Source of the DNA: Flavobacterium sp. UBA6135
GTDB lineage: Bacteria; Bacteroidota; Bacteroidia; Flavobacteriales; Flavobacteriaceae
Direction: 5' to 3'
DNA: 34,936 nt
Assembly: GCF_002428305.1 (NCBI RefSeq)
Contig: NZ_DIVJ01000008.1
Location: forward strand, 1 to 34,936
Made by a program: the position numbers and the translations under genes. Shown here in pieces: positions 24,713-31,690 of this stretch (position 1 is the first letter of the stretch; every line of letters begins with the position of its first letter). The notes below the pieces were generated by a model. It searched no databases, was not told the DNA's origin, and saw only the letters and a list, made by a program, of their open reading frames with translations.

Positions 24713-25972
24713 TTATGACACATCCACAGTAGTAGCCTCAGCAATCTTCTTATACGTACCGTTAATTAATTTCTCACGTATTGCTTCAAATGCGGTTAAG
24801 GTTTCTTCTATATCAGCTAATGTGTGTGAAGCCGTTGGAATCATTCGTAATAAAATAATACCTTTTGGAATAACCGGATAAACCACAATAGAAAGGAAAA
24901 TTCCGTAGTTCTCTCTCAAGTCATTTACCATTACCATCGCTTCAGGAATACTACCCTCAAGATAAACCGGTGTTACACAAGTATTGGTATCGCCAATATT
25001 AAATCCTTTTTCTTTTAAACCGTTTTGTAATGCATTAACATTTTCCCACAATTTATCTTTCAATTCGGGATGATTGCGTAATAATTCCAAACGTTTTAAA
25101 GCCCCAACAGTCTGAATCATCGGTAAAGCTTTGGCAAACATTTGCGAACGTAAATTGTATTTCAAATAATCAATTATATCTTTATCTGCTGCAATGAAAG
25201 CACCAATACTTGCCATAGATTTGGCAAAAGTGGAAAAATACACATCAATTCCGTCTTGACAACCTTGCTCCTCACCTGCTCCAGCTCCGGTTTTTCCTAG
25301 AGTTCCGAAACCATGAGCATCATCAACTAATAAACGGAAATTGTATTTTTCTTTCATGGCAACAATCTCTTTCAATTTTCCTTGTTGACCACGCATTCCG
25401 AAAACACCTTCTGTGATAAACAAAATACCACCACCTGTTTCTTCCGCCATTTTGGTAGCACGTTGCAGGTTTTTCTCCATGCTTTCTAAATCATTATGAC
25501 GGTAGGTAAAACGCTTACCCATGTGCAAACGAACTCCATCAATTATACATGCATGTGCATCTACATCATAAACGATAATATCATTTTTGGTAACCAAAGC
25601 GTCTATAGTTGACATAATACCTTGGTAGCCAAAATTCAATAAATAGGCGGACTCTTTCATTACAAAAGCAGCCAATTCTCGCTCCAATTGTTCATGAGCA
25701 TCCGTATGCCCACTCATCATTCTAGCTCCCATCGGATATGCAGCACCGTATTGTATTGCGGCATCTGTATCTGCTTTTCTCACTTCAGGATGATTGGCTA
25801 AGCCTAAATAATCATTCAAACTCCAATTTAAAATACTTTTCCCGTGAAATGTCATTCTTGGTCCTAACTCACCTTCTAATTTTGGGAATACATAATAACC
25901 CTCAGCTTGTGAAGCCCATTTTCCTAAAGGACCTTTATTGTTTTGAATTCTTTCGAATAAATCTTTTACCAT
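24713..25972 (-). CDS. PLP-dependent alpha-oxoamine synthase (SPT/KBL-like)
   Basis: A 419-aa cytoplasmic class II PLP enzyme that condenses an amino acid with an acyl-CoA or acyl-ACP. Seen: NWSLNDYLGLANHPEVRKA (49-67), His140 in VDAHACIIDG, DDAHGFGTLG (217-226), and PLP lysine Lys251 in STFAKSMASIG. The family includes serine palmitoyltransferase, KBL and BioF. Flavobacteria make capnine sulfonolipids with a cysteate fatty acyltransferase of this family, so this is a candidate; the substrate cannot be read from the motifs. The start MVKDLFERIQ fits the -7 box at 26012-26019. Monocistronic. Confidence 0.85.
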   Translation of the reverse strand: MVKDLFERIQNNKGPLGKWASQAEGYYVFPKLEGELGPRMTFHGKSILNWSLNDYLGLANHPEVRKADTDAAIQYGAAYPMGARMMSGHTDAHEQLERELAAFVMKESAYLLNFGYQGIMSTIDALVTKNDIIVYDVDAHACIIDGVRLHMGKRFTYRHNDLESMEKNLQRATKMAEETGGGILFITEGVFGMRGQQGKLKEIVAMKEKYNFRLLVDDAHGFGTLGKTGAGAGEEQGCQDGIDVYFSTFAKSMASIGAFIAADKDIIDYLKYNLRSQMFAKALPMIQTVGALKRLELLRNHPELKDKLWENVNALQNGLKEKGFNIGDTNTCVTPVYLEGSIPEAMVMVNDLRENYGIFLSIVVYPVIPKGIILLRMIPTASHTLADIEETLTAFEAIREKLINGTYKKIAEATTVDVS

Positions 25973-26011
25973 GATAAAAAAAGGTATTAATTTGGTATAT
26001 AAAAAACGGGT

Positions 26012-26019
26012 CAAAAGTA
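26012..26019 (-). promoter_or_regulatory. -7 box of the alpha-oxoamine synthase gene
   Basis: The minus strand reads TACTTTTG (26019-26012), 39 bp before the ATG at 25972. It lies inside the longer in-frame extension that begins at 26041, which argues against that start. Confidence 0.5.
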
Positions 26020-26103
26020 AGTATTTCTTCGTTTCTTTCATACTATTTTAAGTACTAATTATTTAAAAATAGAAATATTTTTCAAATATGCATTTTGAAG
26101 AGA

Positions 26104-26138
26104 TTTGAATAAAAGCTATTTAAAAAAGTGTACATTTG
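26104..26138 (+). promoter_or_regulatory. Promoter of the NYN-LOTUS gene
   Basis: TTTG (26104-26107), 23-bp spacer, TACATTTG (26131-26138), within the usual Bacteroidota -33/-7 spacing. The ATG lies 28 bp downstream. Confidence 0.6.
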
Positions 26139-26166
26139 ATTGCATAAAACATAACACACTTGATAG

Positions 26167-26922
26167 ATGAGTCAACGCGATGATAATGATTTGAAACTAG
26201 CTGTATTAATTGATGCAGATAACGTTCCATATAGCAATGTAAAAGGCATGATGGAAGAAATTGCCAAATACGGCACACCAACCACCAAAAGAATTTATGC
26301 CGATTGGACAAGACCTAATGCCAACGGCTGGAAAGGTGTTTTATTAGAACACGCCATTACACCCATCCAACAATACAGTTATACTTCAGGAAAAAACTCC
26401 TCAGATTCCGCCTTAATCATTGATGCAATGGATTTATTGTATTCCGGAAAATTAGACGGCTTTTGTATTGTTTCCAGCGATAGTGATTTTACACGATTAG
26501 CCATTAGACTCAGAGAATCCGGCATGAAAGTATTTGGAATTGGGGAGCAAAAAACACCCAAACCTTTCATCAGTGCCTGTGATAGATTTATATTTATTGA
26601 AGTTTTAGAAGATGCTAAAAAGAAAAAAATCGTAAATTCTCCTGCGGACAAGAAAAAAATTGAAAAAATAATTCCTAAAATCGATGTGGAAACCATTGAC
26701 TTGATTGAATCCAGTATTGAAGATATTGCCGAAGACGACGGATGGGCCTTTTTAGGTGATGTCGGAAATCTTATAGTTAAGAAAAAACCGGAATTTGACC
26801 CAAGAAATTATGGTTTTACAAAGCTTACACCGTTAATGAAATCACTTACCAACTTGTTGGAAATTCATGAAAGAGAATCGGATAAAAAAGGAATCAAACA
26901 TGTATATGTGAGGTTAAAATAA
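26167..26922 (+). CDS. NYN-domain nuclease-like protein with OST-HTH (LOTUS) domain
   Basis: A 251-aa cytoplasmic protein. The N-terminal NYN (PIN-like, LabA/DUF88) domain, about 8-150, has the acidic site DADN (16-19), the segment GKNSSDSALIIDAMDL and SSDSDF (103-108), all needed for metal-dependent RNase activity. A Lys-rich linker follows. The C-terminal OST-HTH/LOTUS domain (about 170-251), with DDGWAFLGDVGNLI and RNYGFTKLTPLMKSL, is an RNA-binding module. The likely role is RNA cleavage or RNA-guided regulation; targets unknown. Monocistronic with its own promoter. Confidence 0.87.
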   Translation: MSQRDDNDLKLAVLIDADNVPYSNVKGMMEEIAKYGTPTTKRIYADWTRPNANGWKGVLLEHAITPIQQYSYTSGKNSSDSALIIDAMDLLYSGKLDGFCIVSSDSDFTRLAIRLRESGMKVFGIGEQKTPKPFISACDRFIFIEVLEDAKKKKIVNSPADKKKIEKIIPKIDVETIDLIESSIEDIAEDDGWAFLGDVGNLIVKKKPEFDPRNYGFTKLTPLMKSLTNLLEIHERESDKKGIKHVYVRLK

Positions 26923-26966
26923 TAAGTCTTTATTTTGTTTTTAACAAAATATTTCAAAAAAGCTTT

Positions 26967-27009
26967 AACAATTGTTTAATTCTACTTTTTAAACGTTAAA
27001 TTAGCTTCA
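26967..27009 (+). promoter_or_regulatory. Candidate autoregulated promoter of the AraC-type gene
   Basis: The palindrome AACAATTGTT (26967-26976) is immediately followed by TAATTC (26977-26982), a 19-bp spacer and TAGCTTCA (27002-27009), a weak -7. The element and spacing match the promoters at 27647, 28081 and 28464, and the ACAATTGT core matches 27649-27656. Confidence 0.45.
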
Positions 27010-27064
27010 TGAAATGCTTCTCTGATTGAACTTTTAATTGGAGTTTTACATTTTTTGAATAAAA

Positions 27065-27604
27065 ATGAGGCTTTACATAAAACATATGGTGAGTTTACGT
27101 TGTAAATTAATGGTGAAGCAAGAGTTGAAAAAACTGGGGCTACACTATGTCATTGTAGAGCTTGGTATGGTAGAAATTTTAGAAAACTTAACTACAGAAC
27201 AACAAACACTCTTCAAAATTTGTTTATTGAATTCCGGTTTGGAACTAATGGAAGACAAAAAAATCATCTTAATTGAAGATATTAAAAAGGTAATTATTGA
27301 AATGATTCGTTATTCTGACGATCTTCCAAAACTGAATTACTCGCAGTATATAAGTAAAAAACTAAACCGTGACTACGCCTTTTTAGCTAGTTCCTTCTCT
27401 GAAATTGAAGGCATGACTATCGAACATTATATCATCAATCTAAAAATTGAAAGAGTCAAAGAACTTGTTCTATTCAATGAAAACAACCTAACAGAAATCG
27501 CATATTTAATGCATTATAGTAGCGTGGCCCACTTATCCAATCAATTCAAAAAAGTCACAGGCTTAACTCCTTCTCACTTCAAACAACTACAACAAAAAAA
27601 TTAG
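27065..27604 (+). CDS. Short AraC-type regulator with HMA-like N-terminus
   Basis: A 179-aa transcription regulator. The C-terminal AraC-type double helix-turn-helix (about 90-175) includes NYSQYISKKLNRDYAFLASS and HYSSVAHLSNQFKKVTGLTP. The N-terminal 45 residues (LYIKHMVSLRCKLMVKQELK, then VIVELGMVEI) resemble the first half of a heavy-metal-associated domain, but the M-x-C-x-x-C motif is reduced to M-V-S-L-R-C with only Cys13. I recall relatives in Bacteroidota with MVCxRC at this place. It starts a run of small stress-type genes, which it probably controls, and its own promoter shares their elements. Confidence 0.83.
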   Translation: MRLYIKHMVSLRCKLMVKQELKKLGLHYVIVELGMVEILENLTTEQQTLFKICLLNSGLELMEDKKIILIEDIKKVIIEMIRYSDDLPKLNYSQYISKKLNRDYAFLASSFSEIEGMTIEHYIINLKIERVKELVLFNENNLTEIAYLMHYSSVAHLSNQFKKVTGLTPSHFKQLQQKN

Positions 27605-27646
27605 CATCACAACACATACTTAATGTGTGAATAATGCAATTTTATG

Positions 27647-27690
27647 ACACAATTGTGTAATCCATACCTTCCGAAATTAAATCACCTTTG
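27647..27690 (+). promoter_or_regulatory. Promoter with palindrome upstream of the 72-aa gene
   Basis: The perfect 12-bp palindrome ACACAATTGTGT (27647-27658) overlaps TAATCC (27658-27663), followed by a 19-bp spacer and CACCTTTG (27683-27690). Upstream lies ATGCAATTT (27634-27642), exactly 15 bp before TAATCC, as ATACAACTT is before the next gene's promoter. Predicted leader about 120 nt. Confidence 0.55.
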
Positions 27691-27739
27691 GTAGGAGATA
27701 AATGGTTGTGTTTTCCGGTTATAAAACAATAATCCGGTA

Positions 27740-27805
27740 ATGAAAAAAACAAGGAGTAACTACTATCGTTGCTTAAATGTGAGTGAAGTAGTAGCAAACA
27801 ATTAA
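27740..27805 (+). other. Possible 21-codon upstream reading frame
   Basis: In the roughly 120-nt leader of the 72-aa gene, an ATG opens a 21-codon frame (MKKTRSNYYRCLNVSEVVAN, then N and a stop) that ends 12 bp before the next start codon. The leader also has inverted repeats: CCGGTTAT with ATAATCCGG (27717-27738, one bulge) and ACTACT with AGTAGT. This could be a leader peptide or chance. Confidence 0.25.
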
Positions 27806-27817
27806 AATCTAGAACAA

Positions 27818-28036
27818 ATGAAAAAATATGAAGAAATATTAGGTATGAAGATCATAGAGATCACTCAAAAACTACATACAGATTTTCCTGAAATATATGA
27901 ACACTTAAGTGAAACACCTTTGCCTTTTTGGGATTCTAAAACAAAATATTCTAAAGAAAGCTACTATAATTATTTAGAGACAATTATTGCAATTTTAAAC
28001 CAATCAAAACAAAATGAAACAGCATTGGGAGTGTAA
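27818..28036 (+). CDS. 72-aa protein of unknown function in the stress cluster
   Basis: A small acidic soluble protein starting MKKYEEILGMKIIEITQKLH, with LPFWDSKTKYSKESYYNYLE in the middle; predicted mainly helical from its heptad-like spacing. No known family recognised. It stands between the AraC-type regulator and the CsbD-like gene, and its promoter aligns without gaps to that of the CsbD-like gene, so it is probably part of the same response. Confidence 0.7.
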   Translation: MKKYEEILGMKIIEITQKLHTDFPEIYEHLSETPLPFWDSKTKYSKESYYNYLETIIAILNQSKQNETALGV

Positions 28037-28056
28037 TAGTTAAATAAGTGTAAATA

Positions 28057-28113
28057 ATACAACTTTAACACAAGATTATATAATCCTTTTTCAAACAACA
28101 TAGAATACCTTTG
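28057..28113 (+). promoter_or_regulatory. Promoter of the CsbD-like gene
   Basis: ATACAACTT (28057-28065), 15 bp, TAATCC (28081-28086), 19 bp, TACCTTTG (28106-28113). Over the 34 bp from AATAAT to TAATCC it aligns without gaps to the promoter of the preceding gene with about 26 identities. The ATG is 28 bp downstream of the -7 box. Confidence 0.6.
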
Positions 28114-28141
28114 ATTTAATAATCAGAAAGAAATTTATAAA

Positions 28142-28360
28142 ATGGAAAACGTATATTTAAACAAACTTGCTTCATTAAAATCGCCAGTTAAAAACAACAA
28201 CTGGAATAATAAAAAAAGAATTCTTAAAGCGAAATTCACCTCTCTTACAGACGCAGACTTGCGTTTTGACGATGGTAATAAAAATGCTATGTTATCCAAA
28301 GTTCAGGTTAGGCTTGGGATGACAAAAGATGAACTTTCATCACTATTAGCATCGCTTTAA
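28142..28360 (+). CDS. CsbD-like stress protein
   Basis: A 72-aa hydrophilic protein that matches the CsbD pattern: Trp21, then KRILKAKFTSLTDADL (25-40), Gly45, and LSKVQVRLGMTKDELSSLL (51-69). This compares with the CsbD consensus of Trp, K-x-K-W-G-K-L-T-D-D-D-L, G, and Q-x-R-Y-G-x-x-K-E-E. CsbD proteins are induced in general stress responses in Bacillus and are common in Flavobacteria; the molecular role is unknown. Its own TANNTTTG promoter suggests separate transcription. Confidence 0.78.
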   Translation: MENVYLNKLASLKSPVKNNNWNNKKRILKAKFTSLTDADLRFDDGNKNAMLSKVQVRLGMTKDELSSLLASL

Positions 28361-28415
28361 TTATAAGTGTGGATGTTGAAAGTAAAAATATAATGGAAAA
28401 ACTGCTTACTGAAAA

Positions 28416-28433
28416 GTATTGAGAAATCAATAC
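28416..28433. other. Inverted repeat with GAAA loop
   Basis: GTATTGA (28416-28422), loop GAAA, TCAATAC (28427-28433): a perfect 7-bp hairpin with a GNRA-type loop. There is no T run, so it is not an obvious terminator. It ends one base before the ATACAACTT element of the next promoter. Confidence 0.4.
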
Positions 28434-28434
28434 G

Positions 28435-28496
28435 ATACAACTTAATTCCCATATAGTTAGTCGTAATTCAGCCAAGAAAGATTTTGCTTATCTTTT
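28435..28496 (+). promoter_or_regulatory. Promoter of the lmo0937/YtxH-like pair
   Basis: ATACAACTT (28435-28443), 20 bp, TAATTC (28464-28469), 19 bp, TATCTTTT (28489-28496). The TAATYC element and its 19-bp spacing equal those of the two upstream promoters; the ATACAACTT element is 5 bp farther away. Confidence 0.5.
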
Positions 28497-28554
28497 TAAC
28501 ATTCACACTTTTTTTAAAAAAAACAAAATGAAATAAACCTTAAAAACAAACAGT

Positions 28555-28719
28555 ATGAGCAATTTACTTTATTACATCGCAGTCATCATTATAATCGTTT
28601 GGGCAATTGGATTTTTTGCTTACGGCTCTTCAGGCATCATTCACGTTCTATTAGTAATTGCGATAATTGCAATAGTCTTAAGAGTAATAAGAGGTGGTGG
28701 ATCAAATACAAATCTTTAA
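28555..28719 (+). CDS. lmo0937-family small membrane peptide
   Basis: A 54-aa protein: MSNLLYYIAVIIIIVWAIGF, then FAYGSSGIIHVLLVIAIIAI, then a basic end VLRVIRGGGSNTNL. Two transmembrane helices flank a Gly/Ser turn, the layout of lmo0937-type peptides, which are stress-linked in Listeria and widespread in Bacteroidota. Function unknown. YtxH follows after 11 bp in the same transcript. Confidence 0.8.
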   Translation: MSNLLYYIAVIIIIVWAIGFFAYGSSGIIHVLLVIAIIAIVLRVIRGGGSNTNL

Positions 28720-28730
28720 ATACAATTACA

Positions 28731-28967
28731 ATGACAAACAATCAATTTACTTTAGGCTTATTAGGCGGATTTGCAGTTGGAGCCCTATTAGGTGTGCTTT
28801 TTGCTCCTGAAAAAGGAACTGTGACCAGAAAAAAAATGAAAAATCAGTATGACGATTATGCAGATGAGCTAAAACACAAGTTCGATTCCTTTTCTGATAC
28901 GGTTACCAATAAATTTTCTGATCTAGAGAGAAAAACAAACAAAATTGTTGCGAACTCCAACGAATAG
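28731..28967 (+). CDS. YtxH-like protein
   Basis: A 78-aa protein with one glycine-rich N-terminal transmembrane helix (LGLLGGFAVGALLGVLFAPE, 8-27), followed by KGTVTRKKM and an amphipathic coiled-coil-like tail (DDYADELKHKFDSFSDTVTN). This is the YtxH arrangement of gas-vesicle/stress-type proteins. The ATG at 28731 gives the family-typical start; a longer in-frame extension would overlap the lmo0937-like gene. A terminator follows. Confidence 0.83.
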   Translation: MTNNQFTLGLLGGFAVGALLGVLFAPEKGTVTRKKMKNQYDDYADELKHKFDSFSDTVTNKFSDLERKTNKIVANSNE

Positions 28968-28976
28968 CAACCAAAT

Positions 28977-29018
28977 AAATCCTTAAGTAACTACCGTAAT
29001 TACTTAAGGATTTTTTTT
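28977..29018. terminator. Bidirectional terminator
   Basis: A 14-bp perfect stem AAATCCTTAAGTAA (28977-28990)/TTACTTAAGGATTT (29000-29013) with a 9-nt loop and T run, between YtxH and the convergent mrp operon. Confidence 0.85.
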
Positions 29019-29418
29019 ATTCTTCATTTTCCTTTTTAGTTTCAATAGGATTTTCTACTTCCTTTTCATCACTCTGCAAAACGTGTGTTTTCTGTTCATA
29101 CTTTCCTTCCAAATCATCCATCAAACTTTTTTTCCAGAGTTTAATTCCGGTAAAATAAGAAGACCTTCCAATCAAATGGGCTCCAACAGGTGCAGTTAAA
29201 AACATAAAAAATATAATGGCTAAAACTCTGGTTGTGATTGAAGAATCATTAAAATAAATTCCGGCAGCTATTAAAACCAATCCTATTCCTAATGTAGCAG
29301 CTTTGGTTGTCACGGAGATTCGCAGATACAAATCCGGCATCCGAATCACACCTATTCCTGCTAAAAGAATAAAAATAGCTCCAAAAGAAGTTAATATATA
29401 AATCAGTATCTCACTCAT
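29017..29418 (-). CDS. mrpG: Na+/H+ antiporter subunit G
   Basis: A 133-aa inner-membrane subunit (PhaG/MnhG/YufB family). Three helices with AGIGVIRMPDLYLRISVTTK and FLTAPVGAHLIGRSSYF are typical. The hydrophilic tail of about 40 residues is charged. The start MSEILIYILTSF at 29418 gives an 8-bp overlap with mrpF (ATGAGTGA), favouring translational coupling over the longer start. Last gene of the operon. Confidence 0.9.
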   Translation of the reverse strand: MSEILIYILTSFGAIFILLAGIGVIRMPDLYLRISVTTKAATLGIGLVLIAAGIYFNDSSITTRVLAIIFFMFLTAPVGAHLIGRSSYFTGIKLWKKSLMDDLEGKYEQKTHVLQSDEKEVENPIETKKENEE

Positions 29419-29686
29419 TTTTTTTACGTTTTTCAAGATAATAGGAAAAAGCAACCGTTCCTAAAAAAGCAATCAATGCTAATATCATTGCAATGTCAAG
29501 AAAGGTAGGTTGATTGGTAATGATGCTATAAATCGATATAATACCAATTCCTATAGTAATTAACAAATCCAAAGCCACCACTCGGTCTGATAAAGAAGGA
29601 CCTAACAAAAACCGGATAAAAACTAATACTGCCGAAATGGATAAAATCGGTAGAATTATAAAATATAAAAATTCGTACAAACTCAT
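29411..29686 (-). CDS. mrpF: Na+/H+ antiporter subunit F
   Basis: A 91-aa subunit with three helices and the typical VRFLLGPSLSDRVVALDLL-like segment (IRFLLGPSLSDRVVALDLL). It overlaps mrpE by 4 bp and mrpG by 8 bp. Confidence 0.9.
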   Translation of the reverse strand: MSLYEFLYFIILPILSISAVLVFIRFLLGPSLSDRVVALDLLITIGIGIISIYSIITNQPTFLDIAMILALIAFLGTVAFSYYLEKRKKNE

Positions 29687-30159
29687 CGGGTAATGTTTAA
29701 TAATTTCTTTTCAAATCCATCTTTGATACTTCGTATAAATTCGTCCTTGTCATGGATATACATAGCGTGAACATAGAGTACTTTGCGATCATCAGAAACA
29801 TCTAAACTCAAGGTGCCGGGTGTCAACGATATCACATTGGCTAAAAGTGTAATTTCTAAATCGGTATTGGCATCCAAAGGAACCGATACAATGCCGGGCT
29901 TCATGTACATTGTTGGTGTTATTACATCATATGCCACTTGAATATTGGCCTTTATCAATTCATATATAAAATAAAAGAAAAAAGAGATAATACTTGGAAT
30001 TACTCTGAAATATTTACGATCGGTCTTATCTGAACTGATTATCCAAAGAATTAAAAAAGTCAAAACAAAACCAAAAACAAAGTTTATAAACTCAAAACTT
30101 CCCGTTAGGGCAACCCAAACGATGGTAAGTATCAAATTTAATAAGACTAACTTTTTCAT
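29683..30159 (-). CDS. mrpE: Na+/H+ antiporter subunit E
   Basis: A 158-aa subunit with N-terminal helices and the cytoplasmic MnhE domain, showing ITLLANVISLTPGTLSLDVS and LYVHAMYIHD, both typical of the family. It starts 4 bp after mrpD and overlaps mrpF by 4 bp. Confidence 0.92.
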   Translation of the reverse strand: MKKLVLLNLILTIVWVALTGSFEFINFVFGFVLTFLILWIISSDKTDRKYFRVIPSIISFFFYFIYELIKANIQVAYDVITPTMYMKPGIVSVPLDANTDLEITLLANVISLTPGTLSLDVSDDRKVLYVHAMYIHDKDEFIRSIKDGFEKKLLNITR

Positions 30160-30163
30160 GACT

Positions 30164-31690
30164 TTATGGATTAACCGGTGTTACTTTTCCCAAAACAGCT
30201 TCAATGTAACCGGAGGTGTTGGATAATTCAAAGGCTATTCGCTCCGACAACAATTGAACGTGCTCAGCAAAAAATCCGATATATAACGAGACCAAAGCTA
30301 GAATAACAATAGGAAGAACCATATTTAATTTATCTTTAAACTTTAAATCACCGAAATATTTAAAATTAGGTTTTCTTGGGATTCCGGTACTGGCTTTCCA
30401 AAACACATTGGTCCACATTTTAGCAATGACAAACAAAGTTAAAAAACTACCCAACAATATAAACCCAATTAAAATATAATAATTGTCTTCAAATCCTGCT
30501 TTTAGCAACGAAATTTTTGGCCAAAATCCCGACAAAGGAGGAATTCCTATCAAGGAGAATAATGGAATCAACATCAAAATTGACAGTTTTGGGTAAGAAC
30601 CATAAAACCCGCCCAACTCTTTCATACTGTTACTTCCTTTTATTTTGTATATCATCCCTCCCACCAAGAATAAGTTTCCTTTTACTACAATATCATGTAT
30701 CATATAAAAAATAGCTCCTGTTAAGGCCAATTCAGAATGCATACTCAAACCGGCAATCATAAAACCGATGTGACAAATAATAAGATAGGAAAAGACTTTT
30801 TGAATATTGTTTTGAACCAACGCTCCAAATCCGCCACTTACTATCGTTAAAACCGCAACGGTCATCAACAAATTATCTATAAACTCATCTCTGATAAAGA
30901 TAAGTGTAAATACGCGAATCATAGCATAAACACCTACTTTTGTTAGTAGTCCGCCAAAAATAGCGGAAACCGCAGCCGGTGGAGTGTGATAAGAAGAGGG
31001 AAGCCAAAAATAGAGTGGAAAAACGGCCGATTTAATCCCGAATCCAACAAAAAAGATAAGTGCAGTAATATTGATTAAACCTGTATTTTCAGAAGCGGCA
31101 ATTTTAACTGACAAATCCGCCATATTCAAAGTACCCGTAATACCATACAACACCGCAATAGCGGTTAAAAAAATAACCGAGGCCAAAATGTTTAAGGTAA
31201 AATATTTTACAGCCGATTCAATCTGAGGCTTTTCGCCACCAATGGTCAATAAGACAAACGAACTAATGATTATTACTTCAAACCAAACATATAAATTAAA
31301 AATATCACCGGTTACAAAAGCACCAATTAAACCCATCAGCAACAAATGATAAATGGGAAAATAGCCAAACTTTGCTCGTTCACTGATTATTGATGCTGAG
31401 GAATAGATTGAAATGGCTAGTCCTAACAAACACGTCAACAGCACCATTGTAGCCGAAAGCATATCTACTACCAGCGTAATTCCAAAAGGGGCTTGCCAAC
31501 CTCCCGCTTGAAAAGTAACGGTTCCATATTGCCATACCTGTGCAAACAAAAAAGCAGCAAGTAATAAAGCAATGCCACTTCCTGCAACGCTTAAACGACG
31601 TTGAATTCGAGTATCATGCCAAAAGAACATCAACACTATGGCTAATGCAAATTGAAAAAGTAGCGGATATAATAAAAAATGTGCTATCAT
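30164..31690 (-). CDS. mrpD: Na+/H+ antiporter subunit D
   Basis: A 508-aa proton-translocating subunit related to complex I NuoM/N. The key residues are present: Glu138 in NLYVWFEVIIISSF and Lys220 in GFGIKSAVFPLYFWLP. About 14 helices. Its ATG overlaps the mrpC stop by 4 bp. Confidence 0.94.
   Translation of the reverse strand: MIAHFLLYPLLFQFALAIVLMFFWHDTRIQRRLSVAGSGIALLLAAFLFAQVWQYGTVTFQAGGWQAPFGITLVVDMLSATMVLLTCLLGLAISIYSSASIISERAKFGYFPIYHLLLMGLIGAFVTGDIFNLYVWFEVIIISSFVLLTIGGEKPQIESAVKYFTLNILASVIFLTAIAVLYGITGTLNMADLSVKIAASENTGLINITALIFFVGFGIKSAVFPLYFWLPSSYHTPPAAVSAIFGGLLTKVGVYAMIRVFTLIFIRDEFIDNLLMTVAVLTIVSGGFGALVQNNIQKVFSYLIICHIGFMIAGLSMHSELALTGAIFYMIHDIVVKGNLFLVGGMIYKIKGSNSMKELGGFYGSYPKLSILMLIPLFSLIGIPPLSGFWPKISLLKAGFEDNYYILIGFILLGSFLTLFVIAKMWTNVFWKASTGIPRKPNFKYFGDLKFKDKLNMVLPIVILALVSLYIGFFAEHVQLLSERIAFELSNTSGYIEAVLGKVTPVNP

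Noticed and set aside
27612..27628. Terminator after the AraC-type gene (ACACAT/ATGTGT)
   Set aside because: The stem is only 6 bp and no T run follows.
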